The notes beneath the pieces are model-generated. The model ran no database searches. It saw only the letters and a list, made by a program, of their open reading frames with translations, and was not told where the DNA came from. This document shows, piece after piece, positions 19,561 to 30,318 of a DNA stretch of 64,000 nucleotides. This stretch comes from Candidatus Symbiopectobacterium endolongispinus. GTDB taxonomy: Bacteria; Pseudomonadota; Gammaproteobacteria; Enterobacterales; Enterobacteriaceae. The stretch covers positions 124,001 through 188,000 of the forward strand of contig NZ_JAFJYB010000003.1 of NCBI RefSeq assembly GCF_018777385.1. The letters run 5' to 3'. Positions within the stretch are counted from its first letter, which is position 1. Every line of letters starts with the position of its first letter. The translations under genes and the position numbers were made by a program.

Positions 19561-20090
19561 TTTATATTCACTGCCTTTTTTATTTTCCGCGCTTTTTTAT
19601 TCTTAATCCCTTCATTCTGTTCTGCGTATTGAATTCGTTTATTGATGATATTCCATTGCTGATGGGGTGCTCTATTGGTATTAAAGCGCACGTAGATAAG
19701 CGTACTTTGTTGGTCTTTATCTCAAAAACATGATGGCGGTAAGTGCGACAAGATATTGTTACTTTGGGATAAGTAGAAGGATTTCATGGTAGTAAAATAG
19801 AATTGCACCAAAAAAAGGCAATAAAAGAAACCTATATAGAGATCAATGCATGTGATTTACAATAGTGATATTTACGTAAGCAAATGGCTTGGAGAGAGTA
19901 AAACGCCAGCGATGAGGCTGGCGTAAGATATTCACCCTAAATCATTTAGGTATATACCTGTGATACTTCAATTTGCTTCTGTGCTGACTGCACACACTTG
20001 CCCGAATCGCTCACTTGAGTATGTTCATCAGGATTTTATCGCTTGCTGCCTGGCCGAAAATCGAATTATTCAAGGTATAAGCACAATGAT
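19561..20090. other. Gene-free 530 bases with a degenerate palindromic repeat
   Basis: No credible gene is seen. A hairpin CGCCAGC GATGA GGCTGGCG lies near 19904-19924. Roughly 19948-20083 resembles a long imperfect palindromic enterobacterial intergenic repeat: it has TACTTCAATTTGC near its left end, CCCGAATCGCTCACTTGAGTA in the middle and CGAATTATTCAAGGTAT at the right. The resemblance is from memory and should be aligned. Confidence 0.45.
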
Positions 20091-20294
20091 TTAACGTACG
20101 TATTTCCAAACGGCGGTAGGGACCTTATCGTAAAGCTTGTTCATCGTTAGCTCAGCTAAACGATGATCGGCGGCGGAATAAAACATTTCCAGCTCATCGC
20201 TGGACAACTCATACTTGTTCTTCTCGATAACGCGTTCAAGCGTGTCAATCGTTGTACACTTGCGTAAACGCATCAAATAATCAATTTTTTTCAT
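20091..20294 (-). CDS. hha: Hemolysin-expression-modulating protein Hha
   Basis: Hha is a small H-NS-binding protein that represses horizontally acquired and virulence genes. With the ATG at 20294 (AAGG upstream) the product is 67 residues, the length of Yersinia YmoA. It matches that family strongly ([27 protein letters not shown], quoted in two conserved blocks: DYLMRLRKC and [10 protein letters not shown]). An in-frame start 15 bases upstream is possible. tomB lies 62 bases upstream on the same strand, the usual pair. Confidence 0.95.
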   Translation of the reverse strand: MKKIDYLMRLRKCTTIDTLERVIEKNKYELSSDELEMFYSAADHRLAELTMNKLYDKVPTAVWKYVR

Positions 20295-20356
20295 GGCGAC
20301 CTTTATCAAAACAATACCAGCACCTGGTGGTTAATTAATATAAAAGCATCTATTGC

Positions 20357-20725
20357 TTAAGATTTAGCAGATGAACATACGTTCTCCTGTGAGAACATCC
20401 CTAATAACGTGGCTTTAGATCGTTGCCAGCGTTGCAGTTCGGCACCATTAATTCCATAGTTACTGAACAAAGCATAGGTGTCATCTAAATACTGCTCGAC
20501 CCTTTTTGAAAGCTCGTCTTCATCGGGGTATTTTATTTTAAATGTCAGAATAAATGTAGCTATATGCTCAATCAATTCATTTAATTGGAGATTGATCGCA
20601 GATGTTGGATCATTGACCCAGCCATGACTGCTATCCCCCAATGTGGCGATGCTTTCGTCACAGAGATTTTCACACAAGAATCGGAGTTGGGCAATATCAT
20701 AATGTTTCGGTGAGTACTCATCCAT
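20357..20725 (-). CDS. tomB: Hha toxicity modulator TomB (YbaJ)
   Basis: TomB forms with Hha an oxygen-dependent toxin-antitoxin-like pair affecting biofilm and persistence in E. coli. The ATG at 20725 (GGAG eight bases upstream) gives 122 residues beginning MDEYSPKHYDIAQLRFLCE. The conserved GWVNDPTSAINLQLNELIEHIA segment is present (residues about 35-56). The GTG at 20734 is an alternative start. It is intact. Confidence 0.94.
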   Translation of the reverse strand: MDEYSPKHYDIAQLRFLCENLCDESIATLGDSSHGWVNDPTSAINLQLNELIEHIATFILTFKIKYPDEDELSKRVEQYLDDTYALFSNYGINGAELQRWQRSKATLLGMFSQENVCSSAKS

Positions 20726-21181
20726 ATCGTTCACTCCGTCATGCTGTTTGATGGAACGTAATAGAAAACCCTGACAACAGTTGGTGACTCCTTGGGTTAA
20801 GTGATGAAATAAGCTCGCATTTATCCTGATGGAGAGTGCGGATTACACGACATACCGCATCACCCATACGCTAACTATAGCAAAAGAATCACAGATTATC
20901 GCAAAAAATAAGTAAGGTTTTTGACCCTATTTAACCAGATAGACGATCGGTATAGCCGATATATATAATAATTGATACTGTGTTTCATAATATTACTTTA
21001 TTAAATTATCTTACAAATTAGAGCGAGAATTATATTATAAAGGTTACTTGGTGGCAATATCATCACGCGCAGAAAGGAAATTAATTGTGTGATCGCTTGG
21101 GAATGGGCTTTATTAACATATTGATATTTAATAAAAAGCCATGGACAGGTCTAGGACTTGAACGGTGTGCTGCTGTCATTA
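20726..21181. other. Gene-free AT-rich interval upstream of tomB-hha
   Basis: About 456 bases hold no credible gene. Composition is very AT-rich (20930-21130), typical of H-NS/Hha-regulated promoters. An imperfect hairpin near 21107-21140 (GGGCTTTATTAAC with TTTAATAAAAAGCC) could terminate rpmJ2 transcription. Confidence 0.5.
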
Positions 21182-21322
21182 TCAGCGTTTTTTCTTTCTG
21201 CCCTGCACGGCCTTAAAACGTGGATTTGTCTTACAAATAACATAAACCAGCCCGTGCCGACGAACAACCTTACAATCTTTATGGCGTGTTTTTGCCGAAC
21301 GTAATGAACTGAGAACCTGCAT
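21182..21322 (-). CDS. rpmJ2: Alternative 50S ribosomal protein L36 (YkgO type)
   Basis: This 46-residue ORF begins [17 protein letters not shown] and ends VQGRKKKR, matching E. coli YkgO in length and sequence. It lacks the full four-ligand zinc motif of canonical L36, having only two Cys. These C-minus paralogs replace zinc-binding L36 under zinc starvation. It lies directly downstream of rpmE2, forming the known zinc-responsive pair. Confidence 0.95.
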   Translation of the reverse strand: MQVLSSLRSAKTRHKDCKVVRRHGLVYVICKTNPRFKAVQGRKKKR

Positions 21323-21352
21323 ACTTTCTCCCGCTGAAAATTACATATTTCG

Positions 21353-21601
21353 CTATTTTAAAAAATGGCCAAAACGCTTGTTAAAGCGTGCCGTGCTGCC
21401 TTCTTTGGCATACTCTTTTTGTTTCCAGGTGTAATAAGGATGTGATGCTGACGATACATCAATCGTGACATAGGGACAGGTTACGCCGTCCCGCTCGATG
21501 GTGCAGTCTGTCTGGATGGTTGAGCCAACCATAAAATACTCATCAGCACTGGTATCGTGAAAGGCTACAGTACGGTAGTGCGGGTGGATATTTGCTTTCA
21601 T
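21353..21601 (-). CDS. rpmE2: Alternative 50S ribosomal protein L31 type B (YkgM type)
   Basis: The type B L31 paralog lacks the CXXC zinc motif and substitutes for zinc-loaded L31 when zinc is scarce. The ATG at 21601 gives 82 residues starting [20 protein letters not shown] (E. coli 87). The family core DEYF...TIQTD and [12 protein letters not shown] is present. A start 54 bases upstream has no family support. The rpmE2-rpmJ2 unit is preceded by a Zur-like palindrome. Confidence 0.95.
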   Translation of the reverse strand: MKANIHPHYRTVAFHDTSADEYFMVGSTIQTDCTIERDGVTCPYVTIDVSSASHPYYTWKQKEYAKEGSTARFNKRFGHFLK

Positions 21602-21612
21602 TAAAACCCTCT

Positions 21613-21629
21613 TTGTTATGCTATAATGT
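21613..21629 (-). promoter_or_regulatory. Candidate Zur operator of rpmE2-rpmJ2
   Basis: The 17-base palindrome-like TTGTTATGCTATAATGT matches most positions of the E. coli Zur box core (ATGTTATANTATAACAT). It lies 12 bases before the rpmE2 ATG, as expected for zinc-dependent repression. Confidence 0.6.
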
Positions 21630-21645
21630 AACCAATTGTGAGCTT

Positions 21646-21680
21646 CTTCAGACACAAGATCAACCCTCTTGTGTCTGAAG
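21646..21680. repeat. Perfect 14-bp inverted repeat between acrB and rpmE2
   Basis: The left arm CTTCAGACACAAGA is 21646-21659 and the right arm 21667-21680, with a 7-base loop. There is no T-tract; it is followed by GGGGGG on the + strand. It could be a second terminator for acrB or an operator upstream of rpmE2. Confidence 0.7.
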
Positions 21681-21722
21681 GGGGGGACGGAGTGAGAGCA
21701 GAGCGATGGTTAAAACAGGTAA

Positions 21723-21750
21723 GCAAAAAAAGGCCGCTTGCGCGGCCTTT
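21723..21750 (-). terminator. acrAB terminator
   Basis: The hairpin AGGCCGC TTGC GCGGCCT has an A6 run on the + strand (T-tract for - strand transcription), just beyond the acrB stop. Confidence 0.8.
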
Positions 21751-21764
21751 GGGGAATAACTCAG

Positions 21765-24700
21765 TTACGGTTTTTCAACGATATGGCTGTGTTCAATATC
21801 TTCATTTTTCTTGCTAAAGCGGCGGCGTACCACCACTAAAGAAGACAGGAACAAAGAAGATCGCCAGCACCGTTGCGGTAATCATCCTGCCCATTATGAC
21901 AGTACCTACAGCGTTCTGTGCGCCGGAACCGGCCCCGGAACTGATTACTAACGGCACTACGCCGAGGATAAAGGCTAACGAGGTCATCAGGATGGGGCGC
22001 AGGCGCATACGTACTGCATCAAGCGTCGCCCCCACCAAGCTTTTGCCTTCTTTCTCCATGAGGTCTTTGGCGAATTCAACGATAAGAATAGCGTTCTTCG
22101 CCGATAGCCCAATGGTGGTCAATAGTTCTACCTTGAAGTAGACGTCGTTCTCCAATCCACGCATGGTGGCGGCCAGCAGAGCACCAATGATCCCGAGCGG
22201 CACCACCAGCATGACGGAGAAGGGGATAGACCAACTCTCGTACAGTGCGGCCAGACACAGGAACACCACAATCAGCGAAATGGCATACAGGGCCGGTGCC
22301 TGGTTACCTGACAGACGTTCCTTATAAGACATCCCGGTCCAGTCGTAACCAATACCTTCCGGCAACTGTTTGGCGAACTCTTCCATCAGGGCCATCGCTT
22401 CACCGGTACTCTTACCTGGGGTTGCTTCCCCCTGAATCTGCATGGACGGTTGCCCGTTATAGCGTTCCAGACGTGGTGAACCATGCGTCCAGTGGCTTTG
22501 TGAGAAGTAAGAGAACGGCAGCATCTGGTTGTTGCTGCCACGAACATACCAGCGCTCAATATAGCTTGGTGCATACGGAACGGCACATCAGCCCGCACAT
22601 ACACTTTTTTCACACGCCCACGGTCAATAAAGTCATTGACGTAGCTGCCGCCCAGCGCGATTGCCAGAGTGGCGTTAATATCCGACAGGGATACACACAG
22701 CGCCTGAGCCTTTTCCTGGTCGATATCGATACGGAACTGCGGGGTATCTTCCATGCCGTTTGGACGTACGCCGACCACGGTATCAGGACGCTGTGCGGCC
22801 ATCCCCAGTAGTTGGTTACGTGCCGCGGTCAGCTTATCGTGCCCCAGGTTAGCCTGATCCAGCAACTGGGAGTCAAAACCGGTTGCGGTACCCAGCTCAA
22901 CGATGGCGTGGACGTTAAAGGCGATAACGATCGCTTCCTTGATTTGCGAGAAGGCAGCATTAGCCAGACCGGCAATGGCACCAACCTTGTTTGCTGCTCC
23001 GGGACGTTCGCCCCAGTCTTTCAGACTGGCGAAGACCAGACCGGCGTTCTGCCCACGACCGGAGAAACCGAAACCGTTAACGGTAAACACCGAATTAACG
23101 TTATCTTTCTCATTCTCCAGGTAGTGCTTGGTCACACGCTCAAGCACGCGCTCGGTGCTCTCTTGGGTTGCACCAGCGGGCAGTTGCACCATGGTCAAAA
23201 GTACGCCCTGGTCTTCTTCCGGCAGGAAGGAGCTTGGCAGACGCATGAAAAGCACTGCGAGGCCAACCACAATCAGCAGGTAGACCACCAGATAACGGCC
23301 GGTACTGCGCAAAATATTGGCAACGCTATCGGTGTAATGGGTGGTGCTTTTTTCAAACAGCTTGTTGAACCAACCGAAGAAACCCGTTTTCTCGTGATGG
23401 TCGCCCTTCGCGATGGGTTTGAGCAGGGTGGCACAAAGCGCCGGTGTCAGAATCAACGCTACCAGTACAGACAGCACCATCGCGGACACAATGGTGATGG
23501 AGAACTGACGGTAAATGGCACCGGTAGAACCGCCCGTGAACGCCATCGGAATAAATACCGCAGACAGTACCAGTGCAATACCGACCAGCGCGCCCTGAAT
23601 CTGCGACATCGATTTCTTGGTGGCTTCCTTGGGCGGTAGCCCTTCTTCCATCATTACGCACTCGACGTCATCCACCAACAGGCCGATGGCCAGTACCATG
23701 GCGAACATGGTTAAGGTGTTAATCGAGTAACCGAAGGCAGAAAGGATGGCAAAGGTGCCTAACAACACCACCGGCACCGCGATCGTCGGGATCAGTGTGG
23801 CGTGGAAGTTTTGCAGGAACAGGTACATCACCAAGAACACCAACACGATGGCTTCCGCCAGCGTTTTTACCACTTCGTTAATTGAGATTTTAACGAATGG
23901 CGTGGTGTCGTAGGGATAAACCACTTTCAATCCAGCCGGGAAGAACTGCTGTAACTTACCCAACTCGGCTTTAACGGCGGAGGCCGTATCCAGCGCATTG
24001 GCACCGGTTGCCAGTTTGATACCGACCCCTGCGGCTGCCTGGCCGTTGTAACGCGCAATAACGCTGTAATCTTCACCACCCAACTCTACGCGAGCGACAT
24101 CACGCAGGCGCACCTGCGAACCGTCAGCGTTGACGCGCAGCAGAATGTTGGAGAACTCATCGGCAGATTTCAGTCGTGTCTGGGCAATGATAGAAGCATT
24201 AAGCTTCTGCCCCGGTAGCGGCGGTGTACCACCCAATTGTCCAGAGGCAATCTGGTTGTTCTACACTTTGATGGCAGCTACCACATCACCCGTGGTCATC
24301 TGGAAGCTGTTGAGCTTGTTCGGATCCAACCAGATACGCATCGCGTATTGGGCATAAAACAACTGCACGTCACCGACACCGTTGGTACGGCTGAGTGGAT
24401 CTTTGATATTGGTCGCCACATAGTCAGCGATATCCTGCTGCGTCAGTGAACCGTCTTCAGAAATAAAGCCGGCTACCATCAGGAAGCTGCTGCTCGATTT
24501 CTGTACGCTTACGCCCTGTTGCTGCACTTCCTGCGGCAACAATGGTATTGCCAGTTGCAGTTTGTTCTGTACCTGAATAATGTCCGGATCCGCTTTCGAG
24601 TCAAACGTCAGCGTAATCTGAACTGTACCCGATGAATCAATGCTGGAAGCCATGTAGAGCAGGTTATCGATACCGTTCATGTTCTGTTCGATAACCTGCG

Positions 24701-24869
24701 TCACGGAGTCTTGCAGTGTAGAAGCATCCGCGCCCGGGTAGTTCGCCGTTATTTCAATGGCCGGATATTGGGCGATAGGCAACTCGATAATTGCCAACGC
24801 CCCCGCCAGCATCACCATAATGGCGAGTACCCATGCAAAGATGGGACGATCAATAAAAAACTTAGCCAT
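21765..24869 (-). pseudogene. acrB: RND multidrug efflux transporter AcrB, multiply disrupted
   Basis: AcrB is the proton-driven pump of the AcrAB-TolC efflux system. Starting [17 protein letters not shown] at 24869, the frame meets an in-frame TAG at 24261-24263 (after AIKV, residue 203). An in-frame loss of 7 codons lies right after the two proton-relay Asp of TM4: the frame reads LLVDD then VECVM where AcrB has AIVVVEN between. A frameshift occurs at about 22562-22568 (before ERWYVRG), and another near 21836-21841 just before the C-terminal [13 protein letters not shown]. Corrected, it ends at 21765. The family length of about 1045 residues is otherwise preserved. acrA, 16 bases upstream, is intact. 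Confidence 0.92.
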
Positions 24870-24885
24870 GAATTACAGGCTCCTG

Positions 24886-26079
24886 TTAAGACTTCGCGGG
24901 TTCAGACTGCGCAGGTTTTTCTTCACCATTCCCAGGTGCCGTCTCTTTTGCTCTGACGGGCACGCCCGGTTTGATTTTCTGCAACCCAGTCACGATAAGA
25001 CGATCGCCTGCTTTAAGGCCGGAGGTCACCAGCCAGTTGCTGCCGATAGCCTGGGCTGTCGTGAGCGTGCGTGTTTCAACCTTGTCACCTTCACCAACAA
25101 CCATGGCGGTGGCTTCACCGCGCGGATTGCGCGTCACGCCTTGTTGCGGCACCAGCAGCGCGTCATTGTTCACACCTGAATCAAGGCGTGCACGTACAAA
25201 CATGCCGGGCAGCAAATCATGTTGTGGGTTCGGGAAGATAGCGCGCAGGGTGATAGACCCCGTGGTTTCATCTACCGTGACATCAGAAAATTCCAGCGTA
25301 CCGTTTTGTGCATACTCAGTGCCGTTATCCAGCAACAAACGCACGGTAGCTTTGCCACCGGCTTGTTTCAACGTGCCTTGTTCCAGCTCACGCTTCAGTC
25401 GCAAATAGTCATTACTGGATTGCGTCACATCCACATAGATCGGGTCGAGTTGCTGAACGCTGGTCAACGCCGTCGCCTGACCGGAAGCCACCAATGCCCC
25501 TTCGGTGACCGTCGATTTACCGACGAGGCCTGAAATCGGGGAGAGCACTTTGGTGTAGTTCAGGTTGATCAGCGCAGAATCCACAGAGGCTTGTGCAGCT
25601 TGTACGCTGGCTTCTGCCTGACGCTGTGTTGCCAATGCCTGATCGTAATCCTGCTTGCTGACATAATTGGTGCCAACCAGTGGTTTGTAACGGTTCACCG
25701 TCAAGCGAGCGATTTCTGCCTGAGCCTGTGTTTGCGCCAGCGAGCCTTTCGCGCTGTTGTAAGCCGCCTGATAGGTTGCCGGGTCAATCTGGTACAGAGA
25801 CGTGCCCGCTTTCACGTCGCTCCCTTCGACGAAGTGACGCTTCTGAATAATACCGCTCACCTGAGGCCGAACCTCGGCAATACGGAATGCGTTAGTGCGC
25901 CATGGAAGTTCGGTAATCACGTTCAGCGGTTGTGTTTTGAGGGTCACAATGCCGACTTCAGGCGCTTGCTGGCCGCCTTGCTGCTGACCTTCATTTTTAT
26001 TATCACACCCGGTGAGCGCTAAGCCGCCAGAAAGCATCAGGACTGCCGCCAGAGGCATAAGTCTTCTGTTTTTGTTCAT
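24886..26079 (-). CDS. acrA: Periplasmic adaptor lipoprotein AcrA
   Basis: AcrA links AcrB to TolC across the periplasm. The product is 397 residues, the same as E. coli, with lipobox LTGC near residue 25, then barrel-sandwich (lipoyl), alpha-hairpin and beta-barrel domains. The family motif ELPGRT reads ELPWRT here, a Gly to Trp change in the membrane-proximal domain. The frame is intact although acrB downstream is broken, so the adaptor may be made without its own pump. It could still serve another RND pump. Confidence 0.95.
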   Translation of the reverse strand: MNKNRRLMPLAAVLMLSGGLALTGCDNKNEGQQQGGQQAPEVGIVTLKTQPLNVITELPWRTNAFRIAEVRPQVSGIIQKRHFVEGSDVKAGTSLYQIDPATYQAAYNSAKGSLAQTQAQAEIARLTVNRYKPLVGTNYVSKQDYDQALATQRQAEASVQAAQASVDSALINLNYTKVLSPISGLVGKSTVTEGALVASGQATALTSVQQLDPIYVDVTQSSNDYLRLKRELEQGTLKQAGGKATVRLLLDNGTEYAQNGTLEFSDVTVDETTGSITLRAIFPNPQHDLLPGMFVRARLDSGVNNDALLVPQQGVTRNPRGEATAMVVGEGDKVETRTLTTAQAIGSNWLVTSGLKAGDRLIVTGLQKIKPGVPVRAKETAPGNGEEKPAQSEPAKS

Positions 26080-26177
26080 AAATAAACCTCAAGTGTCCGA
26101 TTTGAATTTGACCAATGGATCACAAGCCCTAAAATCCATTGCTGCGATAATCACGCTTTCTTTAAAAAACAGCGCCA

Positions 26178-26814
26178 TGGCACGAAAAACCAAACAGCAG
26201 GCCCAGGAAACACGACAACACATTATTGATACGGACTTACGCCTCTTCTCCGAGTTCGGCGTCTCCGCCACGTCGCTGGCGGGTATCGCTGCCGCCGCAG
26301 GCGTCACGCGCGGCGCGATTTATTGGCACTTCAAAAACAAGGCTGAGTTGTTTGATGCAATCTGGACGTTGTCCGAGACGAAAATCAACGATTTCGAATC
26401 TGAGTATCAGGCAAAATTCCCTGATAATCCACTGCATGTAATGCGTGAGCTACTGATCTATATGCTGCGTTTGACGACGACCGACACCCAGTGGCGCTCG
26501 ATAATGGAGATCAATTTCCATAAGTGTGAGTTTGTCGGTGAAATGCTACCGTCGTATAACGCACGCAAGGCGCTCTATTTCTACTGCTATGAACAGATTG
26601 AGGATAGCCTCAATCACAGTATTCAACTGGGTTTGCCGCCGTGACGTTGCGCGCCTATTTCTCCGGTATCCTGGAGAACTGGCTGTTTCTGCCTGAAGGC
26701 TTTGATATCCATCAGGAGGCGCCAACCCTGGTAGACAGCTTTATTGATATGCTGCGTTTCAGCCCAGCACTCAGACTGCCGCTCGCCACGCCTGTACAAG
26801 AAAACGCCGAGTAA
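26178..26814 (+). pseudogene. acrR: TetR-family repressor AcrR, frameshifted with internal deletion
   Basis: AcrR represses acrAB. The ATG at 26178 ([18 protein letters not shown]) gives an intact TetR helix-turn-helix ([14 protein letters not shown]) and most of the ligand domain. After LGLPP a TGA appears at about 26642-26644. The remainder ([20 protein letters not shown] to NAE at 26814) lies in another frame, with roughly 8-9 residues of the family missing at the junction. A deletion of about 25-28 bases explains this. The divergent acrA promoter interval is only 98 bases, and I see no AcrR-type 24-bp palindrome in it. Confidence 0.85.
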
Positions 26815-26940
26815 GATTCAATCTGTTATAACACACTGTCCGTTATAATGAATCGTTACTTTTTCGTCAGGTTTGCTCCGTGCGTTAGCGTGCAGAACCG
26901 TGATATTCTTCGCCATTCTTTTTATGCATGACGACGTATC

Positions 26941-29900
26941 ATGTACTGCAAGTCCCTCTCTCGCGGCCTTGATTTCCCGCGTATTTTATCGATTGTTTCC
27001 CGCTGCGTTGCCCTTTTAGTGCTATTTTCCATTGGATTTTCTACTGTTGCACAGGCTGCGACCAGTAATGACATTCCCACGCGCAGTGAGATTCAGGGAC
27101 GGCTGGGCGCGCTCGGCAAGCAGAAAAGCCTGACGGAAGCCGATAAGCTGACGCAGCAGGATCTCACGCACACGCTTGAGTATCTGGATGTCATTGATCG
27201 GGTGCGCCAGGAGACCGCACAGCTAAAGCAACAGGCGACGCAAGCGCCCGCCAAACTGCGTCAGGCGGCAGACGACTGGCTACGTTAAGCAATAATGATG
27301 TTGCCACTGCGTCGCTTGAGTCGCTCTCGTTGCGCCAATTGGAAACCCGTCTCAATGAATCGCTGGATAACTTACAGTCGGCGCAGGAAAACCTCTCGAC
27401 TTACAACAGTCAGTTGATCTCTCTGCAAATCCAGCCGGAACGTGTACAAAGCGCATTAACCGCGCTGTCGCAGCGCAGCCAGCAGATTCGCAACCAGCTT
27501 AACGGCGTGGAAGCCAGTCAGAATGCGCTGCGCGCCAGCCAGCAAGCGCTGCTGCAAACCGAGCAGGCCTTGGTGGGGGTGCAAATGGAGCAACAGCGTA
27601 AAAGCCTGGAAGTGAACACCACGCTGCAAGATTTGCTACAGAAGCAGCGCGACTATGCCTCTGCCCAGATTAATCAGTTAGAGAAAATGGTGCAGGCGTT
27701 GTAAGGGGTACTCAACGGTAAACGGCTAACGTTGTCGGAGAAAACCGCCAAAGAGGCGCAAACCTCGGAAGACACGCAGCGCATCCAGGACAACCCGCTG
27801 GTGAAAGCGGAGATGGAAACCAACCACCAACTCAGCCAGCGCCTGGTTGCGGCGACGCAGTCGAGAAATACTCTGGTGCAGGAAAGCATTTAGGTGAAGA
27901 ACTGGCTCGATCGCACCCTGCAATCCGAACGTAACCTTAAAGAGCAGGTCACCGTGCTCAAGGGCAGTTTGTTGCTGTCGCGCATCTTGTATTAGCAGCA
28001 GCTTAACCTGCCTTCTGCCTCCCCCATGAACGACATTAGCACGCAAATTGCCGATCTGCGTCTGGAGCAGTTTGAGATCAATCAGCAGCGTGATGTGCTG
28101 TTTCGTGGTGACGAATACATCAGCAAATTGATGGCGGCCAACAAAGGCGTTGCACTGGATGACGAAGTGCACGATGCGCTGGACCAGATCCTTCATACGC
28201 GGCGTGAACTGCTCGACCAGCTTAATAAGCAACTGGGCAACCAACTGATGCTGGCTATTAACCTGCAAATCAACCGTCAGCAGTTGGTCAGCGTCACGGC
28301 GTCATTGCAGCATACGCTGACGCAGCAGATTTTCTGGGTCAGTAGTAATAAACCGATGGATTGGGCCTGGCTGAAAGAGTTGCCCGGGGGATTGAAACAA
28401 CAAGTGCGTCATTCCAATCTGGCTTTCCAGTGGGATGACTGGCGTCAGGGAGCGTTACGGACGCTAATTTTTATTGTACCGATGCTGCTGGTGAGCGGGC
28501 TGATCTATTGGCGGCGGCGTCTTATCGCCGGTTATATCGAGCGCTTGTCGAATGATGTCGGGCAGCTAAAACGGGATTCGCAGCGCCACATGCCGCAAGC
28601 CTTGTTATTGGAAACCGTGATGGTGCTGCCGGGGATTATGCTGATCCTCGCGTTTGGCCTGTGCTTTCACTATGCCGAAAACGCTGTCGGGGATGCCGTG
28701 TGGGGCATGAGTCAGCAGTTTGCGCTGCTGTGGCTGGTGTTCGGTTTGCTCTATCGGGCGATGAAACCGGGCGGTATCGGTGAGCGGCACTTCAATTTTA
28801 GCGTTTCACTGGCAGTCCACTACCGCCGCCAGGCGCTGCGGTTGGGTGGAGAGCTGCTGCCGTTGATCTTCTGGTCGGTTATCGGCGAGAAAGCACCGCT
28901 CTATCTGGTGGATGACGTGATCGGGCAGATTGTGATTTTCTGCAACCTGATCCTGTTGGGCATTCTGGTGTTCCCGCTCTGTCGTGACAGTTGGCGGGAA
29001 AAAGAGACATACACTATCAGGTTGATCGTGATTACCGTGATGGCGATCCTTCCGTTGGTCTTACTGGGATTGATGGTGTGCGGCTACTTCTATACCACGC
29101 TGCGACTGCTGGGGCGTTGGGGGGAAAGTCTGTATTTGTTACTTACTGGTGTGGAACCTGGTTTATCTGACCACTATCCGTGGTTTGAGCGTTGCGGCGC
29201 GTCGATTGGCATACCGTCGTGCAGTGGCGCGTCGTCAGAACCTGAATAAAGAAGGGGCTGATGGCAGCGAACCGGCACCGGAACCGCCGTTGGCGCTGGA
29301 TCAGATTGGTCAGCAATCGTTGCGTTTGACCACCATGGTGTTGTTGCTGATTTTCTCCGGCGTGCTCTACTGGATTTGGTCCGATTTGGTCACTGTGATG
29401 TCCTACCTGGACAGCATTACGCTGTGGCATTACAACGCGACCGTGGCGGGCAATGCCGTATTGCAGGCGGTGACGCTGTGCAATCTGATGCTGTCGATCA
29501 TCGTCGCGGTGGTGGCCTATGTGTTAATGCGCAACTTGCCGGGCTTGCTGGAAGTGCTGGTATTGTCGCGTTTGCAGTTGCGTCAGGGCACCTCTTACGC
29601 CATTACCACCATGTTGAGCTACCTGATCATGGCGGTGGGCACCACCACCACCTCGCTCAGTTCTATCGGGGTGTCATGGGACAAGTTGCAGTGGCTGGTT
29701 ACCGCGTTGTTGGTGGGGTTAGGGTTTGGTTTGCAGGAAATTTTCGCTAACTTTATTTCCGGCCTGATCATTCTGTTCGAACGTCCGGTACGCATTGGCG
29801 ATACCATCACCATTGGCACCTTCTCCGGTTCGGTAAGCAAAATTCGCATTCGCGCCACCACTATTACGGATTTCGATTGCAAAGAAGTGATTATTCCCAA

Positions 29901-30312
29901 TAAGGCCTTTGTGACCGAGCGGCTGATCAACTGGTCGCTGTCGGACACCATTACACGTGTGCTGATTAAAATTGGCGTGGCCTACGGCTCCGATCTGGAC
30001 AAGGTGAAAGCGGTGCTGTTGCAGGCGGCACATGAGAACAGCCGCGTGATGACCGATCCTGAGCCACAGGTGTTTTTCCTGGCGTTTGGTGCCAGCTCGC
30101 TGGATCACGAACTGCGGCTTTAAGTACGGGAGCTGCGCGATCGCAGCTATACGGTAGATGAGTTAAACCGTAGTATCGACAGGCTGTGTCGGGAAAATAA
30201 TATTGATATCGCGTTTAATCAGCTTGAAGTCTACCTGCATAACAAACAGGGCAGCGAAGTTCAGGAGATAAACCGCGCGTTGGGTGGTAACGCGGTAGGT
30301 GAAGCGGCGTAA
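26941..30312 (+). pseudogene. mscK: Mechanosensitive channel MscK (KefA), six lesions
   Basis: MscK is a large potassium-dependent mechanosensitive channel. The signal peptide and periplasmic coiled-coil region start at the ATG at 26941. Lesions in order: a frameshift near 27286; in-frame TAA at 27702, TAG at 27891 and TAG at 27993; a frameshift near 29140; and TAA at 30121-30123. Between them the sequence remains highly similar to MscK, including the MscS-like pore and beta domain (WDKLQWL, GLGFGLQEIFANF, FERPVRIGDT). A corrected length of about 1120 residues equals the family norm. Six independent hits mark a true pseudogene. Confidence 0.93.
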
Positions 30313-30318
30313 GCGGTG

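Noticed and set aside
22812-23639. 275-codon open frame on the + strand inside acrB
   Set aside because: Antisense shadow of acrB; no homology or start context.
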